Source: Accumulibacter sp. (lineage in GTDB: Bacteria; Pseudomonadota; Gammaproteobacteria; Burkholderiales; Rhodocyclaceae). From it: 64,000 nt of DNA. Each line of letters starts with the position of its first letter. The first letter of the stretch is position 1. The translations under genes were made by a program, and so were the position numbers. The notes below the pieces were generated by a model. That model had not been told where the DNA came from. It searched no databases and was given only the letters and a program-made list of their open reading frames with translations. Below, piece by piece: positions 8,905 through 17,580 of the stretch. Location of the stretch: assembly GCF_023806625.1 (NCBI RefSeq), contig NZ_JAMTDX010000008.1, positions 62,001 to 126,000 of the forward strand, given 5' to 3'.

Positions 8905-10362
8905 TCAGGCGCCTTCGACGTCGATGCCATTGAGAACCGGGGTCAGCGAGTCGACCGGATAGATCAGAGGGACCATCATTCCGCCTACTCGGGTGAATAC
9001 GCCAACTTGGTCGGGATTGGCACTGAACAGGACGTGGTGGTGGTCGATCCCGTCCACGTCGAGCCACAGCGTGTGCTCGCGATCGAGCGGCGTATGGCCG
9101 ACGATGAAGGCAGCCGACGGATCGAGATCCAGCGCGCGACGCAAGCGCTTGATGTCGCCTCGCCCGTACCCCTGCGGGCGATTCGCCTTGCGCAGACGGT
9201 TGTTGATCAGGTCCAGGATCAGCTTCGGATGCCGGTGGATATTCACCAGCATCTCCCTGCTGACCTTCATCGTCGGAGCCGCCGCATGGCAGGCCACGAA
9301 ATCCTGCGCGACGACGACGTAGGGAAGCAGCGCGTAGAACTCGCCCATCGCCTTGAGATAGGCATTCCCGCGCCGCTCGCCGAGTTCCTTGGCCCACAAC
9401 AGGCCCTGCGGAATCCCCGCCTTGGCGATGTCCTCGGAGAAGGAATCATGATTGCCACGGACATAGAAGACCTGCCCCGGGAAGCGCTGCTTCAGGCGGA
9501 AGATGAGGTCCATGAGAATCATCGAGCTTTCCATCTCGCGCAACCGTCCGTCTTCTTCCGAGTGCACCGCGTCACCCAGAATCACCAGCGCGGCGGTGCC
9601 GTCTTCGAGCCCGTCGAGAAAGGCATTCTGGGTGAGGACCGTGAGCAGGTTGTCGACCTGCGCATGAAGGTCGGCGACGAGAATCGGCGCGAGCCGCTCT
9701 GGAAGCGAAAGCAGGCCGCCGGGCAGGCCGCGGTCATCAAGCACGCGATACGCCTCCTCGCGCATCAGGCGGTTGACGTCCTCGATCAGCGACAGAGCGT
9801 CGGCACGTGGCAGAAGCTCGACCGGCCCACCGAGAACTGCCCGCAGCCGCCTGAACTTCTCGGCTCGCCTCGAGCGCGGGTCGTCGATGACCGGGGCTAT
9901 CGAACTGCCGGCATCACCGAGATTGCGAAAGGCGAGCGAATCCCGGCCGTAGATGACCACCAGGTGCTGCTCGTCCACCGCTGGCGGAAACTCGAACAGG
10001 GCCTGCTGGAGCGGATCGCCTGAACCGATCGCCAGCCAGCTCTTCGGGGTGAGGCGCAGAAAGCCCCCGATGCGCTGCAGGTGTGTTCGCGGATCGACCA
10101 CCAGATAGCTGTCCAGCATGATCGGCTTCCCGCCTGGACCGATTCGCGTTTCCGGGTAGAGATGCAGCCGTTTGTCGCCGAGCCCAAGGGTCACCTCGAT
10201 CGCCAGACCTTCGATGGGTACGCGCACCTTGCTGGTGCCCAGGCGGTACGCATCGCCGAGCTTCAGGTGGTGTCCCCACCCGAAACCGAACCTCGCGGCA
10301 AACGCCCTGAGTCGGGCCAGCAGTTTCGAGAGCTTGCTCGGCCACCCGCTGAAATACCTCAT
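8905..10362 (-). CDS. Metallophosphoesterase with FHA-like N-terminal region
   Basis: A 485-residue protein. The C-terminal half is a calcineurin-type phosphoesterase: VADLHAQ (Asp-x-His, near 236), VILGDAVHSEEDGR, RGNHDSF (near 305), ACHAAAP and VGHTPLDREH supply the metal and phosphate ligands. This is the same superfamily as PPP Ser/Thr phosphatases. The N-terminal third holds a segment (KSWLAIGSGDP, VDEQHLVVIYG, FRNLGDAGSSI, about 108-160) that resembles a diverged phosphothreonine-binding FHA domain; that is my inference. The gene overlaps the upstream P-loop NTPase gene by four bases (ATGA), implying a functional pair. Confidence 0.8.
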   Translation of the reverse strand: MRYFSGWPSKLSKLLARLRAFAARFGFGWGHHLKLGDAYRLGTSKVRVPIEGLAIEVTLGLGDKRLHLYPETRIGPGGKPIMLDSYLVVDPRTHLQRIGGFLRLTPKSWLAIGSGDPLQQALFEFPPAVDEQHLVVIYGRDSLAFRNLGDAGSSIAPVIDDPRSRRAEKFRRLRAVLGGPVELLPRADALSLIEDVNRLMREEAYRVLDDRGLPGGLLSLPERLAPILVADLHAQVDNLLTVLTQNAFLDGLEDGTAALVILGDAVHSEEDGRLREMESSMILMDLIFRLKQRFPGQVFYVRGNHDSFSEDIAKAGIPQGLLWAKELGERRGNAYLKAMGEFYALLPYVVVAQDFVACHAAAPTMKVSREMLVNIHRHPKLILDLINNRLRKANRPQGYGRGDIKRLRRALDLDPSAAFIVGHTPLDREHTLWLDVDGIDHHHVLFSANPDQVGVFTRVGGMMVPLIYPVDSLTPVLNGIDVEGA

Positions 10363-10973
10363 GGAGACGGCTTGGCGTCGACGAATCGTCTTGGGCGACT
10401 GTCGGTACCCTCGCGGAGATAGACGGACAACCCCTGCCGATGCAGGTATTCTGCGAGCCGCCGGAAAACGGCCAGCTGCGCAGCGCAGATCTCCAGGCTC
10501 AGTTGCACATCGACGGGATGCGTGCTGTGCCGCGCGCGCGCGCTGCGGCGATCAAAAACGAGTTCGGCCGGTGGCAGCAGGAACTCGAAAACGTAGCGTC
10601 GATACCAGTCGACCGAGAAAAAGTAGCGCCTGTGCGGAGGCAGGACGATTCGCTCGAAATCGATCGGAGGCAGCGGATCGCAATCGAGGAACTCGGCGTC
10701 GAAGACGGAAACGGCTCCTGGCAAGCCGCGGAAGGGGATCCCGAGATGGATCTCGCGCGGCCGCACCGAGAGGATCTCGGATCGCCACCAGTGCCGCTTG
10801 GCGAGATCGAGATAGCCCTCTTCCGACCAGCCGCCGAGACGAGCGATCAGCGTGCTCTTCCCGGCTCCAGGCGGTCCGGTGACCAGGAGCTGACGATAGC
10901 GGAGGTCGGCCGGGTAATCGATCCCCTTGAAGCTCTGCAGCAGTTCGACGCGCTCGGTAGACAGAACCGACAT
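10359..10973 (-). CDS. P-loop NTPase coupled to the metallophosphatase
   Basis: A 204-residue cytoplasmic protein with a clear Walker A motif (LLVTGPPGAGKSTLI, near residue 30) and a possible Walker B-like strand (AVSVFDAEFLDCDP, near 90). I cannot assign it to a named kinase or ATPase family; the size and single core fit a small nucleotide kinase-like fold. The start at 10973 (MSVLSTERVELLQ) is chosen because the much longer frame upstream is only the shadow of the PiT gene. The stop overlaps the start of the metallophosphatase gene (ATGA), so the two are almost certainly co-translated. They could form a kinase/phosphatase-like pair, which is speculation. Confidence 0.7.
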   Translation of the reverse strand: MSVLSTERVELLQSFKGIDYPADLRYRQLLVTGPPGAGKSTLIARLGGWSEEGYLDLAKRHWWRSEILSVRPREIHLGIPFRGLPGAVSVFDAEFLDCDPLPPIDFERIVLPPHRRYFFSVDWYRRYVFEFLLPPAELVFDRRSARARHSTHPVDVQLSLEICAAQLAVFRRLAEYLHRQGLSVYLREGTDSRPRRFVDAKPSP

Positions 10974-11044
10974 CGGCGTAGTTCTAGCCGGAGAGGGCCA
11001 CCAGGACGACCGATGGGCGGCTGACTGAAGGAGTTCGAAACATC

Positions 11045-12310
11045 CTAGGTAAACACCTTTTCGAGCAGGAAAAAGCCGACCGCGCCGAGAAAGGCGGACA
11101 CCGGAACGGTGATCAGCCAGGAGACCAGTATTCCGGCAATCACCCGGAGATCGAGCGCCCCGATGCCCCGGGCGATACCGACCCCCATGACCGCTCCGAC
11201 GGCGATATGCGTCGTCGACACCGGCAGACCCAGCCCCGACGCGGTCACCGTAACCAGCGAAGCAGCAACCGTTGCACAGTAGCCCCGCGTAGGGGTCAGC
11301 GCGGTGATCCGGTGGCCCAACGTGGCCATCACACGATAACCATAGGTCGCCAGACCGGCAACGATGCCGAGACCACCCACCGCGAGGATGAACGGAGTCA
11401 CCGCCGACTGATCGGACACCGACCTCGTCTGGATGATCTGGATGGCTTCGGCCATCGGGCCGATTCCGTTGGCCACGTCGTTCGAGCCGTGCGCGAAGGC
11501 CATCGCCGCGCAGGTGAACACCATTTGCGGAATGAACAGGCGCTCGACACTGGCGAAATGGAGCGCGCGGTTGGCCTGATCGGGCAACTCGATGCGCCGC
11601 ATCATCAGCCAGGCGAGCAACGCCAGAGCAACGCCGATGGCTGCCGAAAGCAGGCGCCCTTCGACTCCGCCAAACTGGATATCGACGTACTTCAGGCCCC
11701 TGGTGATGGTGATCAGCGAGACGACCCAGCCGACGATGAACGCGTAGGCCGGCCCCCAGCGGCGCGCCTCGCGTATCGGGTTCTCGGTGTTGAAGATCAG
11801 CCGACGGATGCTCAGCGTCAGGAGCAGCGAGACGATCGCACCGAGCATCGGCGAAACGAACCAGCTGACGACGATCTCGCTGAGCTGGTACCAATGCACG
11901 GCGTCGGCGCCGCGCGCAGCGAGTCCGGCGCCGCATACCGCACCGACGATCGAATGCGTCGCCGAAACCGGCCATCCGCGAATCGTCGCGAGCATCAGCC
12001 AGAGACCGGCAGCAAGCATCGCGCCGATCATCACCAGCAGCAACAGATGCGGCACGGCACCGAACATCGAGCCGTCGACGATCCCTTTCGAGATCGTCGT
12101 CGTCACCTCCCCGCCGGCGAGGCAGGCACCGAGAAACTCCATGACCGCGGCCAGCAGGACCGCCCGCCGGACGGTCAGCGCGCCCGCTCCGACCGACGCG
12201 CCCATCGCGTTGGCCACATCGTTGGCGCCGATTCCCCAGGTCAGATAGACGCCGAGGACGATGGCCAGAACGAAGAAGAGCGCCTGATGTTCGGCGATGA
12301 TCGCCATCAC
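11045..12310 (-). CDS. pit: PiT family inorganic phosphate transporter (long form)
   Basis: A 421-residue inner-membrane protein with about ten membrane helices and the duplicated PiT signature: GANDVANAMGASVGAGALT near residue 25 and HGSNDVANGIGPMAEAIQII near 260, plus VSTTHIAVGAVMGVG near 345. PiT proteins move metal-phosphate with protons at low affinity and can run in both directions. This copy is longer than, and clearly diverged from, the second PiT at 14033. A DUF47 gene lies directly upstream on the same strand (12416-13096) and probably forms an operon with it. Confidence 0.93.
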   Translation of the reverse strand: MMAIIAEHQALFFVLAIVLGVYLTWGIGANDVANAMGASVGAGALTVRRAVLLAAVMEFLGACLAGGEVTTTISKGIVDGSMFGAVPHLLLLVMIGAMLAAGLWLMLATIRGWPVSATHSIVGAVCGAGLAARGADAVHWYQLSEIVVSWFVSPMLGAIVSLLLTLSIRRLIFNTENPIREARRWGPAYAFIVGWVVSLITITRGLKYVDIQFGGVEGRLLSAAIGVALALLAWLMMRRIELPDQANRALHFASVERLFIPQMVFTCAAMAFAHGSNDVANGIGPMAEAIQIIQTRSVSDQSAVTPFILAVGGLGIVAGLATYGYRVMATLGHRITALTPTRGYCATVAASLVTVTASGLGLPVSTTHIAVGAVMGVGIARGIGALDLRVIAGILVSWLITVPVSAFLGAVGFFLLEKVFT

Positions 12311-12415
12311 CCGGCCCCCGAAAGACCGACCCGCCGCCTCCCCAGCCAGGCATCGGAATTACGCGACTTCACGAGCTCATCACTCGCCCTTCCGCTCACC
12401 GCGCTCCTCCGTCGC

Positions 12416-13096
12416 TCAGCGCGCGATCATTACGCGCAGGCGTTCGCCCACTTTCTCCGCGGAATCGGCGAGGTTGCCGATCCATTGGATCAGTTGATAC
12501 CAGAACATCACCGACACCGGTTTGAGCCGCTCCTCCTCGACGAACAGGGCGCGCGCCAGCGCCATGCCCATGAGGTCCGTATCACTCTCCATGCGCGCCA
12601 GCTCGACGATCATTTCCTCGACACGTGCAAGCTCGCGGCCCCGAAAACCAGTCTCGAGCAACTGGTCGAGTTCGTCGATGATCCGCTGAGCCTGATGGCA
12701 GGTGTCCGTGCAGCGGACCACCAGGCGCACCAACGGATCGGCCAGCCCGGCCGGAACGTCCATCGTGCGTTCGACGAGCAGGCCGGCGATGTCCTGTGCC
12801 GTGTCGGCCATCGCGTCCTGTACGGCAAGAAGGTCGAGCAGATCGCGCCGGTCGACGGCAAGCAGCATGCTCCTCGGCAGCTGATCGCACATCTCGTTGC
12901 GCAGAGCGTCGGCCTCCCGCTCCTTGACGAAGATCCTGTGTTTGATCTCGCCAAGCAGCGCCTGCTCGCCGGCGATCAGCGCTTCGAAGAGCGGCTGGAC
13001 TTCGTTGACGCACTCGATGACCACGCGCATGTGCTGCTGCAGCGGCTTGAATGGCGACCTGCCAAAGAGCGCGGCCATCGGACTCGTCGATAACAT
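12416..13096 (-). CDS. DUF47 / PhoU-like PiT accessory protein
   Basis: A 226-residue all-helical cytoplasmic protein of the TIGR00153/DUF47 type (PhoU-like fold). Key family features are the repeated acidic helices around VKEREADALRNEMCDQLPRS (near 75) and LLVERTMDVPAGLADPLVRL. The family is encoded next to PiT transporters in many bacteria and is thought to tune their activity. It lies 105 bases upstream of the long-form PiT and is the most diverged of the three DUF47 copies here (about 210-226 residues each). Its C-terminus contains MFWYQLIQWIGNLADSAEKV. Confidence 0.85.
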   Translation of the reverse strand: MLSTSPMAALFGRSPFKPLQQHMRVVIECVNEVQPLFEALIAGEQALLGEIKHRIFVKEREADALRNEMCDQLPRSMLLAVDRRDLLDLLAVQDAMADTAQDIAGLLVERTMDVPAGLADPLVRLVVRCTDTCHQAQRIIDELDQLLETGFRGRELARVEEMIVELARMESDTDLMGMALARALFVEEERLKPVSVMFWYQLIQWIGNLADSAEKVGERLRVMIAR

Positions 13097-13221
13097 CGCC
13101 TCTCCACCTCGAGACGTCCCGCGCTAGCGCGGTAGCACTCCGTACCGGCAAGCGAAGCGCGCCAGAGCGAAGCTTCACCTGCCGGCCGGACCAGCTTTCT
13201 GTGAGGTGGGAATTGTAAGGC

Positions 13222-13256
13222 AAAAAGAGGCCGGCCCCCGCAAGCGGGGTGCCGGC
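13222..13256 (-). terminator. Rho-independent terminator after the DUF47 gene at 13296
   Basis: On the minus strand GCCGGCACCCCGC, loop TT, then GCGGGGGCCGGC makes a 12-pair stem with one bulge, followed by CTCTTTTTG. It sits 40 bases past the stop of the 13296-13931 gene and separates the two PiT/DUF47 units. Confidence 0.75.
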
Positions 13257-13295
13257 GCGAGGCCAGTGCGCCGCCGCGATTCCGGAATCCGCGGA

Positions 13296-13931
13296 TCAGG
13301 CAGTCTCGAGCAGAATCTCCTCGAGCGACTGGGCGGTCTTCTTGCTCGCCCTGAAGACCTTCTCCTGCAACGCGTACAACTCCTGCAGACGATACGCGCG
13401 CAACGCCGCGGCATCGTCACCTTCGGCGTCGTAGAGGGCCTTGATCGCCTGATACATCACGGCAACCGACTTCTCCTCGATCCGCTCGATCTCCTCGCAC
13501 AGGCTCATCGTCTCCGGACTGTGCGAATCCTTGTTCAGCGCCGCCATCGCCCGGGTCAGCCGCGAGCACGCCTCGACGGCCATCGCCGCCAGTTCGTGCG
13601 AGGCACGCGTCGACTCGGTGATGTTGTAGTCGCTGACCGCCATCGCCACGTCCTGGATGCAGTTCATGATCCGGTCGATGTCCAGCGTCAACTGATAGAC
13701 CTGATCGCGGTTCAGCGGGGTGACGAAGGCCTTGTGCAGCAACTCGATCATGTCCGCCTTGATCTTGTCGGAACTCGCCTCGTTCATGTTGATTTCCTCG
13801 ACCAGCGAAGCGACATCCTGCTTGCTGACCCCCATGCTGCTGACCAGGCGCAGCATCGCGCTGGCGCCGGCCTCGACTCGCTCGCAGTGCGCCGCGAGCA
13901 GATCGAAAAATTCCTTCCGCTTGGGTAACAT
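13296..13931 (-). CDS. DUF47 / PhoU-like PiT accessory protein
   Basis: A 211-residue helical protein that starts MLPKRKEFFDLLAAHCERVE, the characteristic DUF47 N-terminus, and contains VEEINMNEASSDKIKADMIE and the conserved LLHKAFVTPLNRDQVYQLTL with its metal-binding-type acidic helix (DIDRIMNCIQDV). It is a close paralogue of the gene at 15060. It lies just downstream of the short-form PiT (14033-15046), about 100 bases apart, and a strong terminator follows. The likely job is control of the neighbouring transporter; this is inferred from context. Confidence 0.88.
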   Translation of the reverse strand: MLPKRKEFFDLLAAHCERVEAGASAMLRLVSSMGVSKQDVASLVEEINMNEASSDKIKADMIELLHKAFVTPLNRDQVYQLTLDIDRIMNCIQDVAMAVSDYNITESTRASHELAAMAVEACSRLTRAMAALNKDSHSPETMSLCEEIERIEEKSVAVMYQAIKALYDAEGDDAAALRAYRLQELYALQEKVFRASKKTAQSLEEILLETA

Positions 13932-14032
13932 CCCTGACTCCCTCTATGACTTTGGAAACGATCGTCGTGCGGACTGTGGCGCCCCGGCGATACCGTCTTG
14001 CGCTGCCGCCGGGGTCGTGCCGAGTTGTTCGG

Positions 14033-15046
<1,014 letters not shown>

Positions 15047-15059
15047 TTCGCGCGACCTC

Positions 15060-15698
15060 TCAGGAGTTCTCGATCAGGATCTCTTCGATCATCTTGGCCG
15101 CTTCCTGACAGCAGTCCAGGACGGCTTCCTGCAGCGAGTAGAACTCGCGCATCCTCATCGTGTTCCACAGGTTGGCGCCTTCCTGGAAGAGCGCGGCGAT
15201 CGCCTTGTGCTGGATCTTGTCGGCCTTCGACTCGATCTCCTCGACTTCCTTGCACAGGTTGAGCGTCTCGGCACCGCGCGTCTTGTCGGACAGCGCAGCT
15301 ACCGCACGATTCAGACGCATGCACGCATCGGCACTCAGCGAGGCGAGTTCGCGCGCTTCGGACGTCGACTGCCGGATGTTGTACATGCCTACCGCGTTGG
15401 CCACGCTCTGCAACACGTTCAGGGTCATGTCCAGGTCGTCGATCAGGGAGTGGATCTGGTCACGGTTGATCGGCGTGGTGAACGACTGGTGGAGGCGCTC
15501 GATGACCTTGGCCTTGATCTGGTCACCCGCATGCTCGTGGTCGTTGACTTCATTGACCAGTGCGCCGAGGTCGGTCTTCCCGTCACCGAGACTGTTGATC
15601 AGACGCAGCGTGGCGTTCGCCCCGGCCACGACCTTTTCTGAATGCGCGGCGAGAAGCTGAAAGAATTCCTTGCGTTGCGGCATGAGACTGCTGAACAT
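15060..15698 (-). CDS. DUF47 / PhoU-like PiT accessory protein
   Basis: A 212-residue helical protein (starts MFSSLMPQRKEFFQLLAAHS). The start at 15698 is set by the family N-terminus and a GGGAGG ribosome-binding site a few bases upstream; the longer frame is non-coding. It contains LVNEVNDHEHAGDQIKAKVI and RLHQSFTTPINRDQIHSLID, the same helices as the paralogue at 13296. It is the first gene of the DUF47-PiT-DUF47 unit, only 13 bases from the PiT start. Confidence 0.9.
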   Translation of the reverse strand: MFSSLMPQRKEFFQLLAAHSEKVVAGANATLRLINSLGDGKTDLGALVNEVNDHEHAGDQIKAKVIERLHQSFTTPINRDQIHSLIDDLDMTLNVLQSVANAVGMYNIRQSTSEARELASLSADACMRLNRAVAALSDKTRGAETLNLCKEVEEIESKADKIQHKAIAALFQEGANLWNTMRMREFYSLQEAVLDCCQEAAKMIEEILIENS

Positions 15699-15740
15699 AC
15701 GACCTCCCTCGATTAATGCTCTGTCGAGCACTTGCCAGTG

Positions 15741-15783
15741 AAAGAAACCCCCCGGACCCGGGCCGGTCGGCTTCCGGCCCCGG
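15741..15783 (-). terminator. Possible terminator after the ParA/basic-protein unit
   Basis: On the minus strand CCGGGGCCGG, a 7-base loop, then CCGGCCCGGG forms a GC-rich stem with one mismatch, followed by TCCGGGGGGTTTCTTTC. The T-tract is interrupted, so the call is tentative. Confidence 0.35.
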
Positions 15784-15892
15784 AACAGACCTCTGCTCGG
15801 CTCGCCGGCCGGGCGGATCGCCGCAGTGGCTCGAGGCCCCTGCCGGTCGCTCCGTCGGTCGAACCGCTGGGCAATGGCTGATCCACCACTCG

Positions 15893-16588
15893 TCAACCTT
15901 TCTTCTTGACCTTGGACAGGCTGGCGAGTGATGCCAGCACCTCCTTCATCCGTTCCACCTTCTGTTCGGCGAACACACGAATCCCGGCGCGCAGGATGTC
16001 CGACTTGCTCGTCGCCCACCCCGCCGCTTTCGAAAGTTCGGTGCGCAGTGCTTCGATCGCTGCCTCTTCGCTCTTCAGCAGCTCGACCGAATAACGCACG
16101 AGCTTGTCACCCTTCTCCCGGGCGGCCTTTCCGAGCTTCTCCACCGCCTCGTCGATCTTCGCCGTCCTGCTGGCCGATTCGGACCTTAGCGCTGGAGCAA
16201 CTGCCCCGGACTTGGCAGGCTTGTCGGCCTTCTGCACGACCTCGCTCGCTTGCGAAGACGCAGCGCCCTTCTCCGCCGCCTTCGCCCTGCTTGCCCGCCT
16301 TGCGCCCTTCTTCGAGCCGACCGGCTTCGTGTCCGCCGCGTGCCTCTCGCTCTTTGCGGAGGACTTCATCTTTGCCACAGCCTTGCCCCGACGACCGGCC
16401 GCAGGCTTGCCCGCGGGCGGCTCGGGCACCGGCTCGGCGCTGCTCACCGCCGCGACGGGCAGATCGGGCGGACCCACCGGAACGAGCGGAACCTCGGCCT
16501 CGGCCAGGCGCTCGGCAAGTGACTCGTCCTCCTTCCTCAGGCTGGCACGCAAGGCCGTCTTGTTGCTGCTGTCCGGTGTTGTCGTCAT
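15893..16588 (-). CDS. Basic Lys/Ala-rich protein with C-terminal RHH-like segment, ParA partner
   Basis: A 231-residue protein with three parts: an acidic/Pro-rich N-terminus (to about 75); a Lys/Ala/Ser-rich, probably disordered basic middle (about 75-150, with KKGARRASRAKAAEKG) reminiscent of histone H1-like DNA-binding tails; and a helical C-terminus (KLVRYSVELLKSEEAAIEAL, then SDILRAGIRVFAEQKVERM) in which SDILRAGI resembles a ribbon-helix-helix turn. Its start codon overlaps the ParA stop (ATGA), so it is the likely cognate partner of that ATPase, either a nucleoid-binding adaptor or a cargo protein. I do not recognise a named family. Confidence 0.75.
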   Translation of the reverse strand: MTTTPDSSNKTALRASLRKEDESLAERLAEAEVPLVPVGPPDLPVAAVSSAEPVPEPPAGKPAAGRRGKAVAKMKSSAKSERHAADTKPVGSKKGARRASRAKAAEKGAASSQASEVVQKADKPAKSGAVAPALRSESASRTAKIDEAVEKLGKAAREKGDKLVRYSVELLKSEEAAIEALRTELSKAAGWATSKSDILRAGIRVFAEQKVERMKEVLASLASLSKVKKKG

Positions 16589-17253
16589 GACTTCTCTCCG
16601 AGTTGTTCAATGACCGCGGCAGTCATCCGGCGAACCTCTTCCTGCGCGGCTTCGGCACCCGAACCGAGCTGGAAGACGGACGCGCCGATCACTGCGCTCT
16701 GCGGATAGGCGTTGCGCTGACCGAGCGCCGCATCCAGAATCGGCAGCCTGAACTCATGCAGCAGTTCGAGCACGTCTGCGGCGAGAGCGGTGTTCTGCAC
16801 GCGATTGGGAAGAATGCAGCCGCGCAGCCGGTGGCTCTGTTCCATGCGATTGAGGATCAGGCGCTCGACGGCCAGCGTCGACCAGAGGTCTGTCGGACCC
16901 GGCACTGCCGGAACGACCGCCAGGTGAGCCACGGCCAGGGCCGCCAGAGTCGATGGGTGGTAGATCGATGGGGGAGTGTCGAGGACCACGTAGTCGGCCT
17001 CGTCCTGCAATTCGGCGACGTGCCTGATCAGTTCCAGACCGGACATCTTGCGCACGTCGAGGTGCACGTCCGAATCGATCAACAGCGCCGATTCAGCCCA
17101 GCGGAAGGCGCTCTGCTGTGGATCGAGGTCGACCACGACGACCAACCTGTTGATCGCCTGCAGACCGCCGGCCAGCTGAATGGCCACCGTCGTCTTGCCT
17201 GCTCCGCCCTTCTGCGAAACGATGGCGATCACTCGTCCGTTTGACATGGACAT
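16585..17253 (-). CDS. ParA/MinD-type positioning ATPase
   Basis: A 222-residue P-loop ATPase with the deviant Walker A of ParA proteins (IVSQKGGAGKTTVAIQLAGG, near residue 10), a Walker A' strand (VVVVDLDPQQSAFRWAES) and Walker B (YVVLDTPPS). It lacks the N-terminal DNA-binding domain of plasmid ParA, like the small chromosomal/orphan ParA and McdA-type ATPases that distribute cargo over the nucleoid. The start at 17253 follows a GGGAG ribosome-binding site; upstream in-frame ATGs exist. There is no parB or parS-like neighbour, and the coupled partner is the basic protein at 15893. Confidence 0.88.
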   Translation of the reverse strand: MSMSNGRVIAIVSQKGGAGKTTVAIQLAGGLQAINRLVVVVDLDPQQSAFRWAESALLIDSDVHLDVRKMSGLELIRHVAELQDEADYVVLDTPPSIYHPSTLAALAVAHLAVVPAVPGPTDLWSTLAVERLILNRMEQSHRLRGCILPNRVQNTALAADVLELLHEFRLPILDAALGQRNAYPQSAVIGASVFQLGSGAEAAQEEVRRMTAAVIEQLGEKS

Positions 17254-17300
17254 GAATTCGGACTCCCGGTGAGCGTCGTATTTTGTTTCCATGACTGGCA

Positions 17301-17328
17301 ATTATGCCATCATCGCGTGCACCGGCAA
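17301..17328 (-). promoter_or_regulatory. Sigma70-type promoter for the ParA gene
   Basis: On the minus strand a -35 TTGCCG (17323-17328), a 16-base spacer and a -10 CATAAT (17301-17306) predict a transcript start near 17294, about 41 bases before the ParA ATG. The -10 sits in a short palindrome, GGCATAATTGCC, which could bind a regulator. Confidence 0.5.
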
Positions 17329-17354
17329 GCGCACGGAGGTCTCGAAGGGTCCAT

Positions 17355-17383
17355 AAAATGGGCCACAAAAAGGGCCATTTTTT
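17355..17383. terminator. Bidirectional hairpin with A/T-rich flanks
   Basis: AAAATGGGCC, a short A-rich loop, then GGGCCATTTTTT forms a stem with one mismatch and T-runs readable from either strand. It lies about 200 bases past the stop of the MalT-like gene and upstream of the ParA promoter, so it probably insulates the ParA unit. Confidence 0.6.
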
Positions 17384-17580
17384 GTCGGAGTGCTGAACCT
17401 CTGACGCAGGTCAAGGAAAGCCCACGGTCAACGGGTGCGCGCGGATCGGACGAGGTCATCGCAGGGAGCTACGCGGGTCGCCCAACCGGCGGTCCCGGCA
17501 GACTCCCGCCTGGTGGCGACCCGGCGAGAATCATCGCTGGCGCGGTCTGCCGCCTGGCGCCCCAGCGAGCACGGCGGCTC

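Larger units (their letters stand above)
17254..17580. other. Intergenic region between MalT-like gene and ParA gene
   Basis: 327 bases without a gene. It holds the ParA promoter and a hairpin at 17355-17383. The remainder is GC-rich with no open frame I can support. Confidence 0.6.

Noticed and set aside
10359-12353. 664-codon frame suggesting a very large NTPase
   Set aside because: The upstream two-thirds is an out-of-frame shadow of the PiT gene; only the last 204 codons form a P-loop protein.
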